From Pseudomonadota bacterium (GTDB lineage Bacteria > Pseudomonadota > Alphaproteobacteria > Rhizobiales > Xanthobacteraceae), in contig JAEYTJ010000210.1 of NCBI GenBank assembly GCA_023434095.1, positions 1 to 28,168 of the forward strand: 28,168 nucleotides of DNA, given 5' to 3'. Positions 7,221-15,403 of the stretch are shown here, piece after piece (the first letter of the stretch is position 1; each line of letters begins with the position of its first letter). Below the pieces are notes generated by a model that had not been told where the DNA came from, ran no database searches, and was given only the letters and a program-made list of their open reading frames with translations. The position numbers and the translations under genes are program-made.

Positions 7221-8696
7221 ATGTCCCACGATTTCGACCCGAACGGCGTCGCCGCCATCACCAATCACCTGATCGACGGGCGGCGCCTCGCCGGCGACGG
7301 CGCGGAAATCGCGCTCATCCGCCCGTCCGACGGCGCGGCGATCGGCACAATCCGCGCGGCGGACGAGGCACTGGTGGACGCGGCGATGCGCAGCGCCGCC
7401 AAGGCCCGCACCGCCTCCGGCTGGGCCACCGCCACGCCGCTGGAGCGGGCGCGGGTGCTGAAGGCATGGGCCGACCTCATCGACGCGCGGCGCACCGAGC
7501 TCGGGCGGCTGGAAGCGGCGACGACGACCCGGCCGGTGGCCGATGTCCTCACCCGCGACCTCGTCCGCGCGGCCGGCGCCGTGCGCTATTTCGCCGAATG
7601 GGCCGACAAGATCGAGGGATCGCTGATCGCCGGGGCGAACAGCGGCACCACCTTCCTCAAGCCGGAACCCTATGGCGTCATCGCCTCCATCGCCCCGTTC
7701 AATTTCCCCGCCATCAACGCCATCTGGAAGTCGGCGCCGGCGCTGGCGACCGGCAATGCCGTGGTGTTGAAGCCGTCCGAACTGACGCCCTCCTCGGCGG
7801 TGATGATCGCCGAACTCGCCATCGAGGCCGGGCTCCCCGCCGGCCTGTTCAATGTGGTGCAGGGCGCCGGTGCCACCGGCTCGGCGCTGGTACGCCATCC
7901 GCTCACCGGCAAGATCACCTTCACCGGCTCCTCCGCCACCGGCGCGCGGGTGATGGCGGATGCGGCGATGACCGGCACCAAGCCGCTCACGCTGGAACTC
8001 GGCGGCAAGACGCCCCAGCTTGTCATGGACGACGCGCACGACCTCGATGCGCTCGCCGCCACCATCGCCGGCGGGTTCCTCGCCAATGCCGGCCAGGTCT
8101 GCACCGCCGGCACGCGGCTGATCGCGCCGCGCCGGCTGCTCGATGAACTCACCGACAAGATCATCGGTATCGCCCAGGCGCGCGTCGCCGGCCCCACCTG
8201 GGACACGCGGGCGAGCCTGCCGCCGATCATCAGCGAGAAGCAGGCGGCGCGCATCGACCGCATGCTGGCGGAAACGGTGGCCGATGGCGCCTCCGTGCTC
8301 ACCGGCGGCCGGCGCTGCGCCAATATGAACGCCGGCGCCTATGTCGAGCCGACCGTGCTCGCCGGCGTGCCCGATACGTCGGTCGGCTTCCGCGAGGAAT
8401 TCTTCGGCCCGGTGCTGTCCGTCTACGCCTATGACGACGAGGACGAGGCGCTGGCGATGGCCAACCATCCCAGCTACGCGCTCGCCGCCAGCCTCTACAC
8501 CACCAGCGCCGCCAAGGCCTTGGCGCTGCCCGCCCGCCTCAACGCCGGCACGGTCTGGGTCAACGGCCATGGCCGCCAGCCCGATTTCGCCACGCCGCAG
8601 GGCGGCTTCGCCGGCTCCGGCTTCGGCAAGGAAATGGGGCGCGCGGGGCTCGAAGGCTTCCTGCGCTTCAAGACCGTCTGGCTCAACCACGGCTGA
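7221..8696 (+). CDS. NAD(P)-dependent aldehyde dehydrogenase, copy 1
   Basis: A full-length, 491-residue aldehyde dehydrogenase. The oxyanion Asn161 lies in PFNFPA, the general base Glu259 in LELGGKTP, and the nucleophile Cys294 in NAGQVCTAG. It carries a good AGGAGAGG ribosome-binding site before the ATG at 7221. In this cluster it could oxidise 2-oxoglutarate semialdehyde or the aldehyde product of the neighbouring GMC oxidoreductase, whose start follows only 4 bases after this stop codon. The sequence has the look of the benzaldehyde/betaine-aldehyde-like branch, whereas the second copy looks like succinate-semialdehyde dehydrogenase, so I would give the semialdehyde step to the second copy and leave this one unassigned. 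Confidence 0.88.
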   Translation: MSHDFDPNGVAAITNHLIDGRRLAGDGAEIALIRPSDGAAIGTIRAADEALVDAAMRSAAKARTASGWATATPLERARVLKAWADLIDARRTELGRLEAATTTRPVADVLTRDLVRAAGAVRYFAEWADKIEGSLIAGANSGTTFLKPEPYGVIASIAPFNFPAINAIWKSAPALATGNAVVLKPSELTPSSAVMIAELAIEAGLPAGLFNVVQGAGATGSALVRHPLTGKITFTGSSATGARVMADAAMTGTKPLTLELGGKTPQLVMDDAHDLDALAATIAGGFLANAGQVCTAGTRLIAPRRLLDELTDKIIGIAQARVAGPTWDTRASLPPIISEKQAARIDRMLAETVADGASVLTGGRRCANMNAGAYVEPTVLAGVPDTSVGFREEFFGPVLSVYAYDDEDEALAMANHPSYALAASLYTTSAAKALALPARLNAGTVWVNGHGRQPDFATPQGGFAGSGFGKEMGRAGLEGFLRFKTVWLNHG

Positions 8697-8700
8697 GAAC

Positions 8701-10398
8701 ATGTCCGAACACGCATATGACTACATCGTCGTCGGCGGCGGCGCGGCGGGTGCCGTGCTGGCGAGCCGGCTGTCGGAAGCCTCGAACCTCAAGGTCGCGC
8801 TGATCGAGGCCGGGCGAGACACGCCGCCCGGCGCCGAGCCGGCCGACACGCTCGACGCCTATCCGATCGTCGCCTATTTCAACCGCCTCTATCACTGGCA
8901 GAACCTGTCCATCCACCTCAACGACCCCAAGCCCGGCGCGGCGGGGCGGCGCTATGAGCAGGCGCGGGTGATGGGCGGGGGCACCTCGATCAACGGCCAG
9001 TTCGCCTTTCGCGGCGTGCCCTGGGACTATGAGCACTGGCGCGAGGACGGCGCCGAGGGCTGGGGCTGGGACGACGTGCTGCCCTATTTCCGCAAGCTGG
9101 AAACCGACCTCGACTATGGCGACAGCCAGCTGCATGGCAGCCACGGCCCGCTGCCGCTGCGCCGCATCCCGGAAAAGGACTGGTCGCCCTTCGCGAAGAC
9201 CGTGGCGAAGGTGCTCGACAAGAAGGGCGTGGCCAATATCCGGGACCATAACGGCGTCTTCGACGACGGCTATTTCCCGATGACCATCAACAATGTGGAC
9301 GGCCAGCGCGTCTCCACCGCCCGCGCCTATCTCACAAGCGAGGTGCGCGCCCGGCCGAACCTCACCATCCTCGCCGAAACCGAGATGACGGAGCTGCTGT
9401 TCGAGGGAAGCCGCGTCACCGGGCTGAAGGCGCAGGGGCCGCAGGGGCCGGTGACCCTCAAAGCGCGCGAGGTGATCCTCTCCACTGGCGCGCTGCAGAC
9501 GCCGGCCCATCTCCTGCGCGCCGGCATCGGCCCGGCGGCGCATCTGAAGGAGTTCGGCATCGCTGTGCGGGCGGACCGGCCCGGCGTTGGGCAGAACCTG
9601 CAGGACCACCCGATGGTGGCCTTCGCCGCCTATCTGCCGAAATCGGCACGCCTGCCGGCGAGCCAGCGGCGCCACATCCAGCTCGGCTATCGCTATTCGT
9701 CCGGCCTGCCGGAGACCACGCCGGGCGACATGTTCGTGCTGCCCTCCAACCGCGCCGCCTGGCACCCGCTGGGCCGGCGGCTGGCCTCGATCCTGGTCTG
9801 CGTCAACCGCCCCTATTCCACCGGCGAGGTGCGGTTGCAGGGAAGCGACGCCGCGACCGCGCCCTTCGTCAATTTCCGCCAGCTCTCGGATGAGCGCGAC
9901 CTCGCACGGCTGGAGGACGGCATGCACCGGCTCTGGGGCATCGTCACCGATCCGGCGATGGACGGCGTAATCGAGAGCATCTTCCCCGCCACCTTCTCCG
10001 AGCGGGTGCGCAAGCTCGGGGCGGTGAGCCGCACCAACTGGTTCATGACGCTGATGGCCGCCGGCATCATGGGCACCGGCCCGCTGGCACGGAAGCTGAT
10101 GATCGAGAATGTCATCACACCCGGCCTCGAGGCGAAGGAGATGATGGCCGACCGCGAGGGGCTGCGCGCCTGGATCCGCGAGAATGCCTGCGGCAGCTGG
10201 CACGCCTCAGGCACTTGCCGCATCGGCCGCCCGGACGATCCGCGCGCCGTGGTCGACAGCGCCGCCCGGGTGATCGGCGTAGAGGGGTTGCGCGTGGTCG
10301 ACGCCTCGATCATGCCGGCGGTCATCAGCGCCAACACCATGCTGACGACGATCATGGCCGGCGAGAAGATCGCCGACACCATCAAGTCCGGCCGCTAG
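8701..10398 (+). CDS. GMC-family FAD oxidoreductase
   Basis: A 565-residue glucose-methanol-choline flavoprotein. The FAD-binding Rossmann motif is at the N-terminus (DYIVVGGGAAGAVLASRL), and the ARVMGGGTSINGQ region is the first GMC signature. The catalytic His501 (SWHASGTCRIG) and Asn545 (SANTMLTTI) form the expected C-terminal pair. GMC enzymes oxidise alcohols (choline, polyethylene glycol, aromatic alcohols) and some other C-H donors. No D-amino-acid-oxidase-type or LhpBEF-type D-hydroxyproline dehydrogenase is encoded in the window, so this enzyme occupies the oxidative slot of the pathway. Whether it oxidises the imino acid ring or a hydroxyl is unknown. The ATG at 8701 follows the aldehyde dehydrogenase stop by 4 bases; the frame is open far upstream, but that extension overlaps the previous gene and has no family similarity. 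Confidence 0.9.
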   Translation: MSEHAYDYIVVGGGAAGAVLASRLSEASNLKVALIEAGRDTPPGAEPADTLDAYPIVAYFNRLYHWQNLSIHLNDPKPGAAGRRYEQARVMGGGTSINGQFAFRGVPWDYEHWREDGAEGWGWDDVLPYFRKLETDLDYGDSQLHGSHGPLPLRRIPEKDWSPFAKTVAKVLDKKGVANIRDHNGVFDDGYFPMTINNVDGQRVSTARAYLTSEVRARPNLTILAETEMTELLFEGSRVTGLKAQGPQGPVTLKAREVILSTGALQTPAHLLRAGIGPAAHLKEFGIAVRADRPGVGQNLQDHPMVAFAAYLPKSARLPASQRRHIQLGYRYSSGLPETTPGDMFVLPSNRAAWHPLGRRLASILVCVNRPYSTGEVRLQGSDAATAPFVNFRQLSDERDLARLEDGMHRLWGIVTDPAMDGVIESIFPATFSERVRKLGAVSRTNWFMTLMAAGIMGTGPLARKLMIENVITPGLEAKEMMADREGLRAWIRENACGSWHASGTCRIGRPDDPRAVVDSAARVIGVEGLRVVDASIMPAVISANTMLTTIMAGEKIADTIKSGR

Positions 10399-10415
10399 AG
10401 CGAGAGGCCCCCGCC

Positions 10416-11411
10416 ATGACGATGAGGCGCTGGATTTCCACCATCGACAGCCACACGGCGGGCCACCCCACCCGCGTCGTCACCGGCGGCGTGCCGCCGC
10501 TTAAGGGCGACACGGTGGAGGCGCGGGCGGAGGATTTCCGCGCCCGCTTCGATCCGCTGCGCACCTTCCTGCTGCACGAGCCGCGCGGCCATGCGGCGAT
10601 GGTCGGCGTTGTCATGACCGAGAGCACGCGCGCCGATTTCGGCGCCTTCTTCCTCGGCAGCTACAAATATCTGGAGATGTGCGGCCACGCGACGATCGGC
10701 CTCGCGGTCACGCTCGACCATATGGGCCTGATCGGCCCCTCCGATGTGCCGCACAGCTCTTTCACGCTGGAAGTGCCGGCCGGCATCATCACCGTGCATG
10801 TGCGCCGCGAACAGGGGAGGGTCGCCGCCGTCACCTTCGAGAATGTCCCGGCCCATGTCGCCGCCTGCAATGTGCTCGTCACCGCCGCCGGCGTGAATTT
10901 CAGCGCCGATGTGGTGTGGGGCGGGAATTGGTATGGCCTCATCGCCGCCCGCGCCGCCGGGGTGGAACTGGCGCCGTCCGGCGTGTCCCATGCCATGGCC
11001 GTGGGCGCTGCGCTGAAGGCGGCGCTGAATGCCGGCATCAAGGAGGGCCGTGTGCCCGGCGCCTCGCGCCCGGTCGATTCCATCCTGTTCTACGAGACCG
11101 AGGCGGATGAGCAGGGGCTGGTGAGCCGCCAGCTGGTGGTGCTGGAATCCAACAAGTTCGACCGCTCGCCCTGCGGCACCGGCTCCTCCGCCCGGCTGGC
11201 GCAGATGGTGGCGCGCGGCGAGTTGCGCCTCGACCAGCCCATCCGCACCCGCAACATTCTCGGCGTCGATTTTACCGCCACCGCACGGGCGGTCGACGGC
11301 CAACCGGGAGCCATCGCGCCGCATATTGTCGGCCTCGCCCACATCACCGGCGAGCACCGCTTCGTACTGACGCAAGGCGACCCCCTGCCGGACGGCTTCC
11401 TCTGTCGCTGA
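10416..11411 (+). CDS. Proline racemase/4-hydroxyproline epimerase family protein, copy 2
   Basis: A 331-residue epimerase with both catalytic cysteines: Cys89 in MCGHATIG (88-95) and Cys253 in FDRSPCGTG (248-256). The motifs STIDSHTAGHPTRVV, FLLHEPRGH and RADFGAFFLGSY match bacterial 4-hydroxyproline 2-epimerases closely, so I favour trans-4-hydroxy-L-proline to cis-4-hydroxy-D-proline. The regulator's C-terminal domain at 743-2635 resembles this copy far more than copy 1 (shared HEPRGH, ADFGAFF and SY spacing before the first Cys). That suggests the sensor domain arose from this kind of epimerase and may bind the same ligand. The ATG at 10416, with an upstream GAGAGG, was chosen over an in-frame extension that overlaps the GMC gene. 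Confidence 0.9.
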   Translation: MTMRRWISTIDSHTAGHPTRVVTGGVPPLKGDTVEARAEDFRARFDPLRTFLLHEPRGHAAMVGVVMTESTRADFGAFFLGSYKYLEMCGHATIGLAVTLDHMGLIGPSDVPHSSFTLEVPAGIITVHVRREQGRVAAVTFENVPAHVAACNVLVTAAGVNFSADVVWGGNWYGLIAARAAGVELAPSGVSHAMAVGAALKAALNAGIKEGRVPGASRPVDSILFYETEADEQGLVSRQLVVLESNKFDRSPCGTGSSARLAQMVARGELRLDQPIRTRNILGVDFTATARAVDGQPGAIAPHIVGLAHITGEHRFVLTQGDPLPDGFLCR

Positions 11412-11447
11412 CGCCCGCACGCCCCTCAATCCGGCCCCCTGGAGACG

Positions 11448-12905
11448 ATGATGACCGACCTTTCCACCTATGATGAAACCATTGAGCTGCTGATCGACGG
11501 CACCTGGTGCCAGGGCTCCGAGGGCAAGAGCGAGGCGCTGGAAAACCCGGCGACGGGCGAGGTGCTCGCCACCGTGCCGCACGCCTCCGACGCCGATCTC
11601 GCCCGCGCGCTCGACGCCGCGCAGCGCGGTTTCAAAGTGTGGAAGGCGATGACCGCCCAGGCGCGCTACACGCTGATGATGAAGGCGGCCGATCTCATCG
11701 AGGCGCGCAAGGAGCGCATCGGGCGCATCCTGACGCTGGAGAACGGCAAGCCGCTCGGTGAAGCCGTGCCGGAGGTGCAGTTCGCCGCCGACGCCACGCG
11801 CTGGTACGCCGAGGAGGGCAAGCGCGCCTATGGCCGCATCGTCCCGGCCCGCATGGCCAATGTACGCCAGATGGTGCTGAAGGAGCCGGTCGGCCCGGTC
11901 GTCGCCTTTGCCGCGTGGAACTTCCCGTCTTCCAACGTCATCCGCAAGATCGCCGGCGCGCTCGGCGCGAGCTGCTCGATCATCATCAAGCCCGCGGAAG
12001 AAACTCCCGGCACGGCGGTCGCCATCGCCCGTTGCTTCCAGGAGGCCGGGCTGCCGGCGGGCGTGCTGAACGTGGTGTTCGGCGCCCCGGCGCATGTCAG
12101 CCGCGTGCTGCTAGCCTCGCCGATCCCCAAGGCGGTGACGCTCACCGGCTCGACGGCGGTGGGCAAGGAGATCGCGCGGCTTTCGGCCGACACGCTCAAG
12201 CGCTGCACCATGGAACTGGGCGGCCACGCGCCGGTGATCGTCCATGGCGATGCCGATCTGGAGCTGGCCGCCCGCACGCTGGTGGCGTTCAAGTTCCGCA
12301 ATGCCGGCCAGGTCTGCACCTCGCCGACGCGGTTCTTCGTCCATGAATCGCTTTACCAGCCCTTCGTCGCCCGCTTCGTCGAGCTGGCTTCCGCGCTGAA
12401 GGTCGGCAACGGCCTCGACGCCGGCACCAATATGGGCCCGATGATCGCCCGCCGCCGTCTCGCGGCGATGGAAGAGCTGGTCAACGACGCCGTCGCCAAG
12501 GGCGCGAGCCTGAAGCTGGGCGGCACGCGCGTCGGCAATCAGGGCCACTTCTTCGCCCCGACCGTGCTCGCCGACGTGCCCGCGGACGCGGCGATCATGT
12601 CCAGCGAGCCCTTCGGCCCCATCGCCCCGCTCACCTCCTTCTCCGGCTTCGACGAGGTGATCGAGCGGGCGAACGCCCTGCCCTATGGCCTGGCCTCCTT
12701 CGTCTTCACCCGTTCCGGCGCTCTGGCCGCCCGCACCGAGGAGGCGCTCGACGCCGGCCTCGTCGGCGTCAACCACATGGCGGTGTCGACGCCGGAGACG
12801 CCGTTCGGCGGCGTGAACGAGTCGGGCTATGGCTCGGAGAGCGGCATCGAAGGGCTCGACGCGTTCCTGCGCACCAAGTTCGTCTCCGAACTCGCGGCCC
12901 TCTGA
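11448..12905 (+). CDS. Semialdehyde dehydrogenase (SSADH/2-oxoglutarate semialdehyde type)
   Basis: A 485-residue aldehyde dehydrogenase. Asn158 (AWNFPSS), Glu256 (MELGGHAP) and Cys290 (NAGQVCTSPTRF) are the catalytic set. The overall sequence (LTLENGKPLGEA, then VNHMAVSTPETPFGGVNESG) is of the succinate-semialdehyde dehydrogenase (GabD-like) branch, to which bacterial 2-oxoglutarate semialdehyde dehydrogenases also belong. As the last gene of a hydroxyproline-type operon it most likely makes 2-oxoglutarate from the semialdehyde released by the DapA-like deaminase. There are two adjacent ATG codons at 11448 and 11451; the second has the better spacing from the GGAG at 11441-11444. A strong hairpin follows the stop. 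Confidence 0.9.
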   Translation: MMTDLSTYDETIELLIDGTWCQGSEGKSEALENPATGEVLATVPHASDADLARALDAAQRGFKVWKAMTAQARYTLMMKAADLIEARKERIGRILTLENGKPLGEAVPEVQFAADATRWYAEEGKRAYGRIVPARMANVRQMVLKEPVGPVVAFAAWNFPSSNVIRKIAGALGASCSIIIKPAEETPGTAVAIARCFQEAGLPAGVLNVVFGAPAHVSRVLLASPIPKAVTLTGSTAVGKEIARLSADTLKRCTMELGGHAPVIVHGDADLELAARTLVAFKFRNAGQVCTSPTRFFVHESLYQPFVARFVELASALKVGNGLDAGTNMGPMIARRRLAAMEELVNDAVAKGASLKLGGTRVGNQGHFFAPTVLADVPADAAIMSSEPFGPIAPLTSFSGFDEVIERANALPYGLASFVFTRSGALAARTEEALDAGLVGVNHMAVSTPETPFGGVNESGYGSESGIEGLDAFLRTKFVSELAAL

Positions 12906-12925
12906 CGTCCTCGGGCGTTTCGACG

Positions 12926-12964
12926 GCATGCTCTGGCCGACCCATCCGGCCGGCCAGAGCATGC
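12926..12964. terminator. Bidirectional terminator hairpin between convergent units
   Basis: GCATGCTCTGGCCG at 12926-12939 pairs without mismatch with CGGCCAGAGCATGC at 12951-12964 around an 11-base loop. It lies 21 bases after the stop of the last catabolic gene and about 70 bases beyond the stop of the convergent AEC-carrier gene, so it can serve both. A strong U-tract is not obvious on either side. Confidence 0.65.
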
Positions 12965-13034
12965 GTCATCGACATCTTCCTTCGTCTGGCGGCCGCCCGT
13001 CTTCCCGGCAAGGCCGGCCCGGCCATTGCCGCCT

Positions 13035-13991
13035 TCAGCTCCCCACAAGTCGGGCGAGATACACCCAGGTCGGCGCGGCGACGATGAAGCCGAGCACGCT
13101 CACCGCGAGGGACGAGGTACCTGTCCGCGTGTAAACTTGAAAGCGGCTGGAAATGATGATGCCGGAGAAGGCGGGCGGCAGGGCCACGCTCAGGACGAGC
13201 ATCTGCAGGATTTGATTGTCGAGCCCCCCGGCCCAGCCCGCGACGAGAAAGACGCCCGGCATCAGGACCAGCTTGAAAAACGTGTTGTACGCGACCTCCC
13301 AGTCCAGTTCTATCGCGTAGGCGGACAGGGTCAGCCCGGCGGCGAAGACCGCGACGCTCGAATTGGCCTTGGCCAGCAGCTCGAAGGTCGGGCTGAACGA
13401 GTCGGGCACCCTTATGCCGACGACCACCAGCGCCACCGCCAGGATCGGCACCCAGACAACGGGCTCCTTCATCGCGGAAAGCAGGGCGCTGCCCTTGGGG
13501 GCTCCATCCGCGCCACCGCCGCCGGCATTGAGCAGATACAAGCCTATCGGAATGGTGACGGCGTTCACCACGATGGCGACGATGGCGATGACGAGGCCGG
13601 TTTCGACACCGGTGCCATAGAGCGGATCCAGCACGGCATAGCCGAGAAAGCCGATGGTCGGCGACCCCGCGATCAGCGCGCAGACGGCAGCCTCGGGCTT
13701 GCTACGCCTGAAGAACCACTGGATGGTGAAATAGGAGAGCATGAAGAGCAGGACCAGCCCCACCAGCGATATGATGCTGAGCGTGGCGTTCTCTACGAGC
13801 ATCGCGCGATCCGCACGCACGATCGAGACGAACAAGGCGGCCGGCAACGCAAAATCGAGCACGAGCTTATTAAGTATTCGGGCGTCTTCAGACTTGAAGG
13901 CATTCGCCTTTCCGGCAAAATAGCCAAGCGCCATGACAGCGATGATGGGTATCAGGTCAGATACCAGCATCTTCGACATAAACTCTTCCAT
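13035..13991 (-). CDS. AEC-family (auxin efflux carrier-like) transporter
   Basis: A 318-residue inner-membrane protein with about ten hydrophobic segments in two halves separated by a Gly-rich, hydrophilic loop near residues 155-170. The start (LVSDLIPIIAVMALGYFAGK), LNKLVLDFALPAALF and SPTIGFLGYAVL are typical of bacterial AEC carriers, a family that includes the malonate carrier MdcF and other small-carboxylate permeases. The ATG at 13989-13991 has an AAGGAG site six bases upstream. It lies downstream of the oxalate decarboxylase gene on the same strand, so a di- or monocarboxylate such as oxalate or formate is a plausible substrate; that is inferred from context. A hairpin lies between the two genes. 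Confidence 0.85.
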   Translation of the reverse strand: MEEFMSKMLVSDLIPIIAVMALGYFAGKANAFKSEDARILNKLVLDFALPAALFVSIVRADRAMLVENATLSIISLVGLVLLFMLSYFTIQWFFRRSKPEAAVCALIAGSPTIGFLGYAVLDPLYGTGVETGLVIAIVAIVVNAVTIPIGLYLLNAGGGGADGAPKGSALLSAMKEPVVWVPILAVALVVVGIRVPDSFSPTFELLAKANSSVAVFAAGLTLSAYAIELDWEVAYNTFFKLVLMPGVFLVAGWAGGLDNQILQMLVLSVALPPAFSGIIISSRFQVYTRTGTSSLAVSVLGFIVAAPTWVYLARLVGS

Positions 13992-14098
13992 GAGTGCTCC
14001 TTCTCGGCACTTTTGCGTGCACGGCGTCCCTGCACGACGGCAGAATGCTGAAGAGCCGCGCGCTCGAGCGGTTCGCGGCGGAAATCGGCCGAAAGAAT

Positions 14099-14131
14099 CG
14101 AGGTGGCGAACCGATCCGGCTCGCCACCTCG
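14099..14131 (-). terminator. Hairpin just after the oxalate decarboxylase gene
   Basis: Read on the minus strand, CGAGGTGGCGA (14131-14121) pairs perfectly with TCGCCACCTCG (14109-14099) around an 11-base loop, starting five bases past the stop at 14137. A short ATTCTTTC follows on the minus strand. It should terminate or attenuate transcription before the AEC-carrier gene. Confidence 0.55.
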
Positions 14132-14136
14132 GAGCA

Positions 14137-15270
14137 TCAGCCCTTGACGACAGGTTGGCGGGTGGCCCTCAGCGCGGACATCAACGGATCGCCCACATCG
14201 AGATGCCCCTTCACCAGATGCTGCGGGGTGAGCGCCAGCCAGTTGTTCAGCGAAACGTCGCGGTACTCGCTGGTGTGGAAGACGTTCAGCACGCGCACAG
14301 GCTCGTCGCCCGTATTCTCGATGTAGTGAGCCAGTGTCTTGGGGACATAGCCCACATCACCCGCCACGAAATCGAAGGTGCGGGCATTGCTGACCGCGTC
14401 GAACACGGTCATCCGCGCCTTGCCGGAGATGTAGTACTGGATTTCATCGGCATCGGGGTGCCAGTGAATTTCCCGCATTCCGCCCGGCTCGAGATCGATG
14501 AAGAGAGCCGCGAGATTGGTCACCGAGAAATTGCCGGAATCGACCACGGTGGTGGCGCCGCCGGGATAGGCGGTCGGCTGAACCGCGGAGGCCCGGAACA
14601 CATATTTATCCGTGAAGGAAACGGCGCCGAGTTCGGCGCGCACCTGCTCCAGCGGCGGGGGCACGGGCTGGCGGAAGATGTACTTCTCTCTGGCCGGAAT
14701 GCCGTCGAACGCCTCGACGGGAACGCCGAAATTCTTCGCCAGAACCTCGCGCGGAACATGGGCGAACAGCTCGGTCACCAGCAGCGTCTGGTTCTCCGAG
14801 AAATTGCCGTCATTGAAGACGAGGACGAACTCGGTGCCCTCTTCGAGACCCTGGATGGCGTGGGGGAAACCCGCGGGGGCGAGCCACAGATCGCCCGGCC
14901 CGAGATCCTCGACCAGGGTCTGGCGCTGGTCGTCGACCAGATAGAAGCGAACCCGCCCCTTGAGCACATACGCCCATTCGGCTTCCTTGTGCCACTGCAG
15001 TTCCCGCACCACGCCGGCCGGCAGACGCATGTTGACGATGGCGAGTTCCTTCAGCGCCCCCATTTCGCGCTGCGTCACCTCGCGCGCCCAGCCCCCATCT
15101 TCGAGCCGGTTATGCGCCATGGCGAACGGAAATTTGAGGTTGGGAATGCCGCCATTGTCGGTCAGGGGTGGCACCAGGATATCGGGATTCTGCGCCTCGA
15201 CCGCCGGGTTGCGAGGGCCGATTATGGTGGCGCCCTTGGTGCCAACGATGGGCTGCTTCAGATCGTCCAC
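14137..15270 (-). CDS. oxdC: Oxalate decarboxylase (bicupin)
   Basis: A 377-residue bicupin, the usual length of oxalate decarboxylases, which split oxalate into formate and CO2 using Mn and O2. The C-terminal metal site is intact: His269 and His271 (HWHPDADE), Glu276 and His315. The N-terminal, catalytic site has His94, Glu98 and His137, but the first ligand of the HWH motif is Gln92 (ELQWHKEAEWAY), where the family normally has His. The active-site lid reads SENQT at 158-162 with Glu159, the acid that marks decarboxylase over oxidase chemistry. There is no export signal, unlike some homologues. A GTG start at 15270 is supported by a GGAG seven bases upstream; an upstream ATG is out of frame. 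Activity may be altered by the Gln; family identity is clear. Confidence 0.92.
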   Translation of the reverse strand: MDDLKQPIVGTKGATIIGPRNPAVEAQNPDILVPPLTDNGGIPNLKFPFAMAHNRLEDGGWAREVTQREMGALKELAIVNMRLPAGVVRELQWHKEAEWAYVLKGRVRFYLVDDQRQTLVEDLGPGDLWLAPAGFPHAIQGLEEGTEFVLVFNDGNFSENQTLLVTELFAHVPREVLAKNFGVPVEAFDGIPAREKYIFRQPVPPPLEQVRAELGAVSFTDKYVFRASAVQPTAYPGGATTVVDSGNFSVTNLAALFIDLEPGGMREIHWHPDADEIQYYISGKARMTVFDAVSNARTFDFVAGDVGYVPKTLAHYIENTGDEPVRVLNVFHTSEYRDVSLNNWLALTPQHLVKGHLDVGDPLMSALRATRQPVVKG

Positions 15271-15403
15271 GGGAAAACTCCATCTAAGTGATCGTCACAC
15301 GAACGCAAAGGATGCGAAGGGCTCCATGCGATCGCGCCTCTGCTTGCGCCGCCGCCTTTGGCACCCGCCCTCTGACGTAGAGCAGGAGGCCCGCGGCCCT
15401 GCT

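Noticed and set aside
8341..8700. A 120-codon in-frame extension of the GMC gene
   Set aside because: It overlaps the aldehyde dehydrogenase coding sequence, and the FAD motif begins properly just after the ATG at 8701.
13026..15291. Plus-strand frames over the AEC-carrier and oxalate decarboxylase genes
   Set aside because: The minus-strand products have unmistakable transmembrane and cupin features; the plus frames are rich in His/Arg/Asp/Gln shadow composition.
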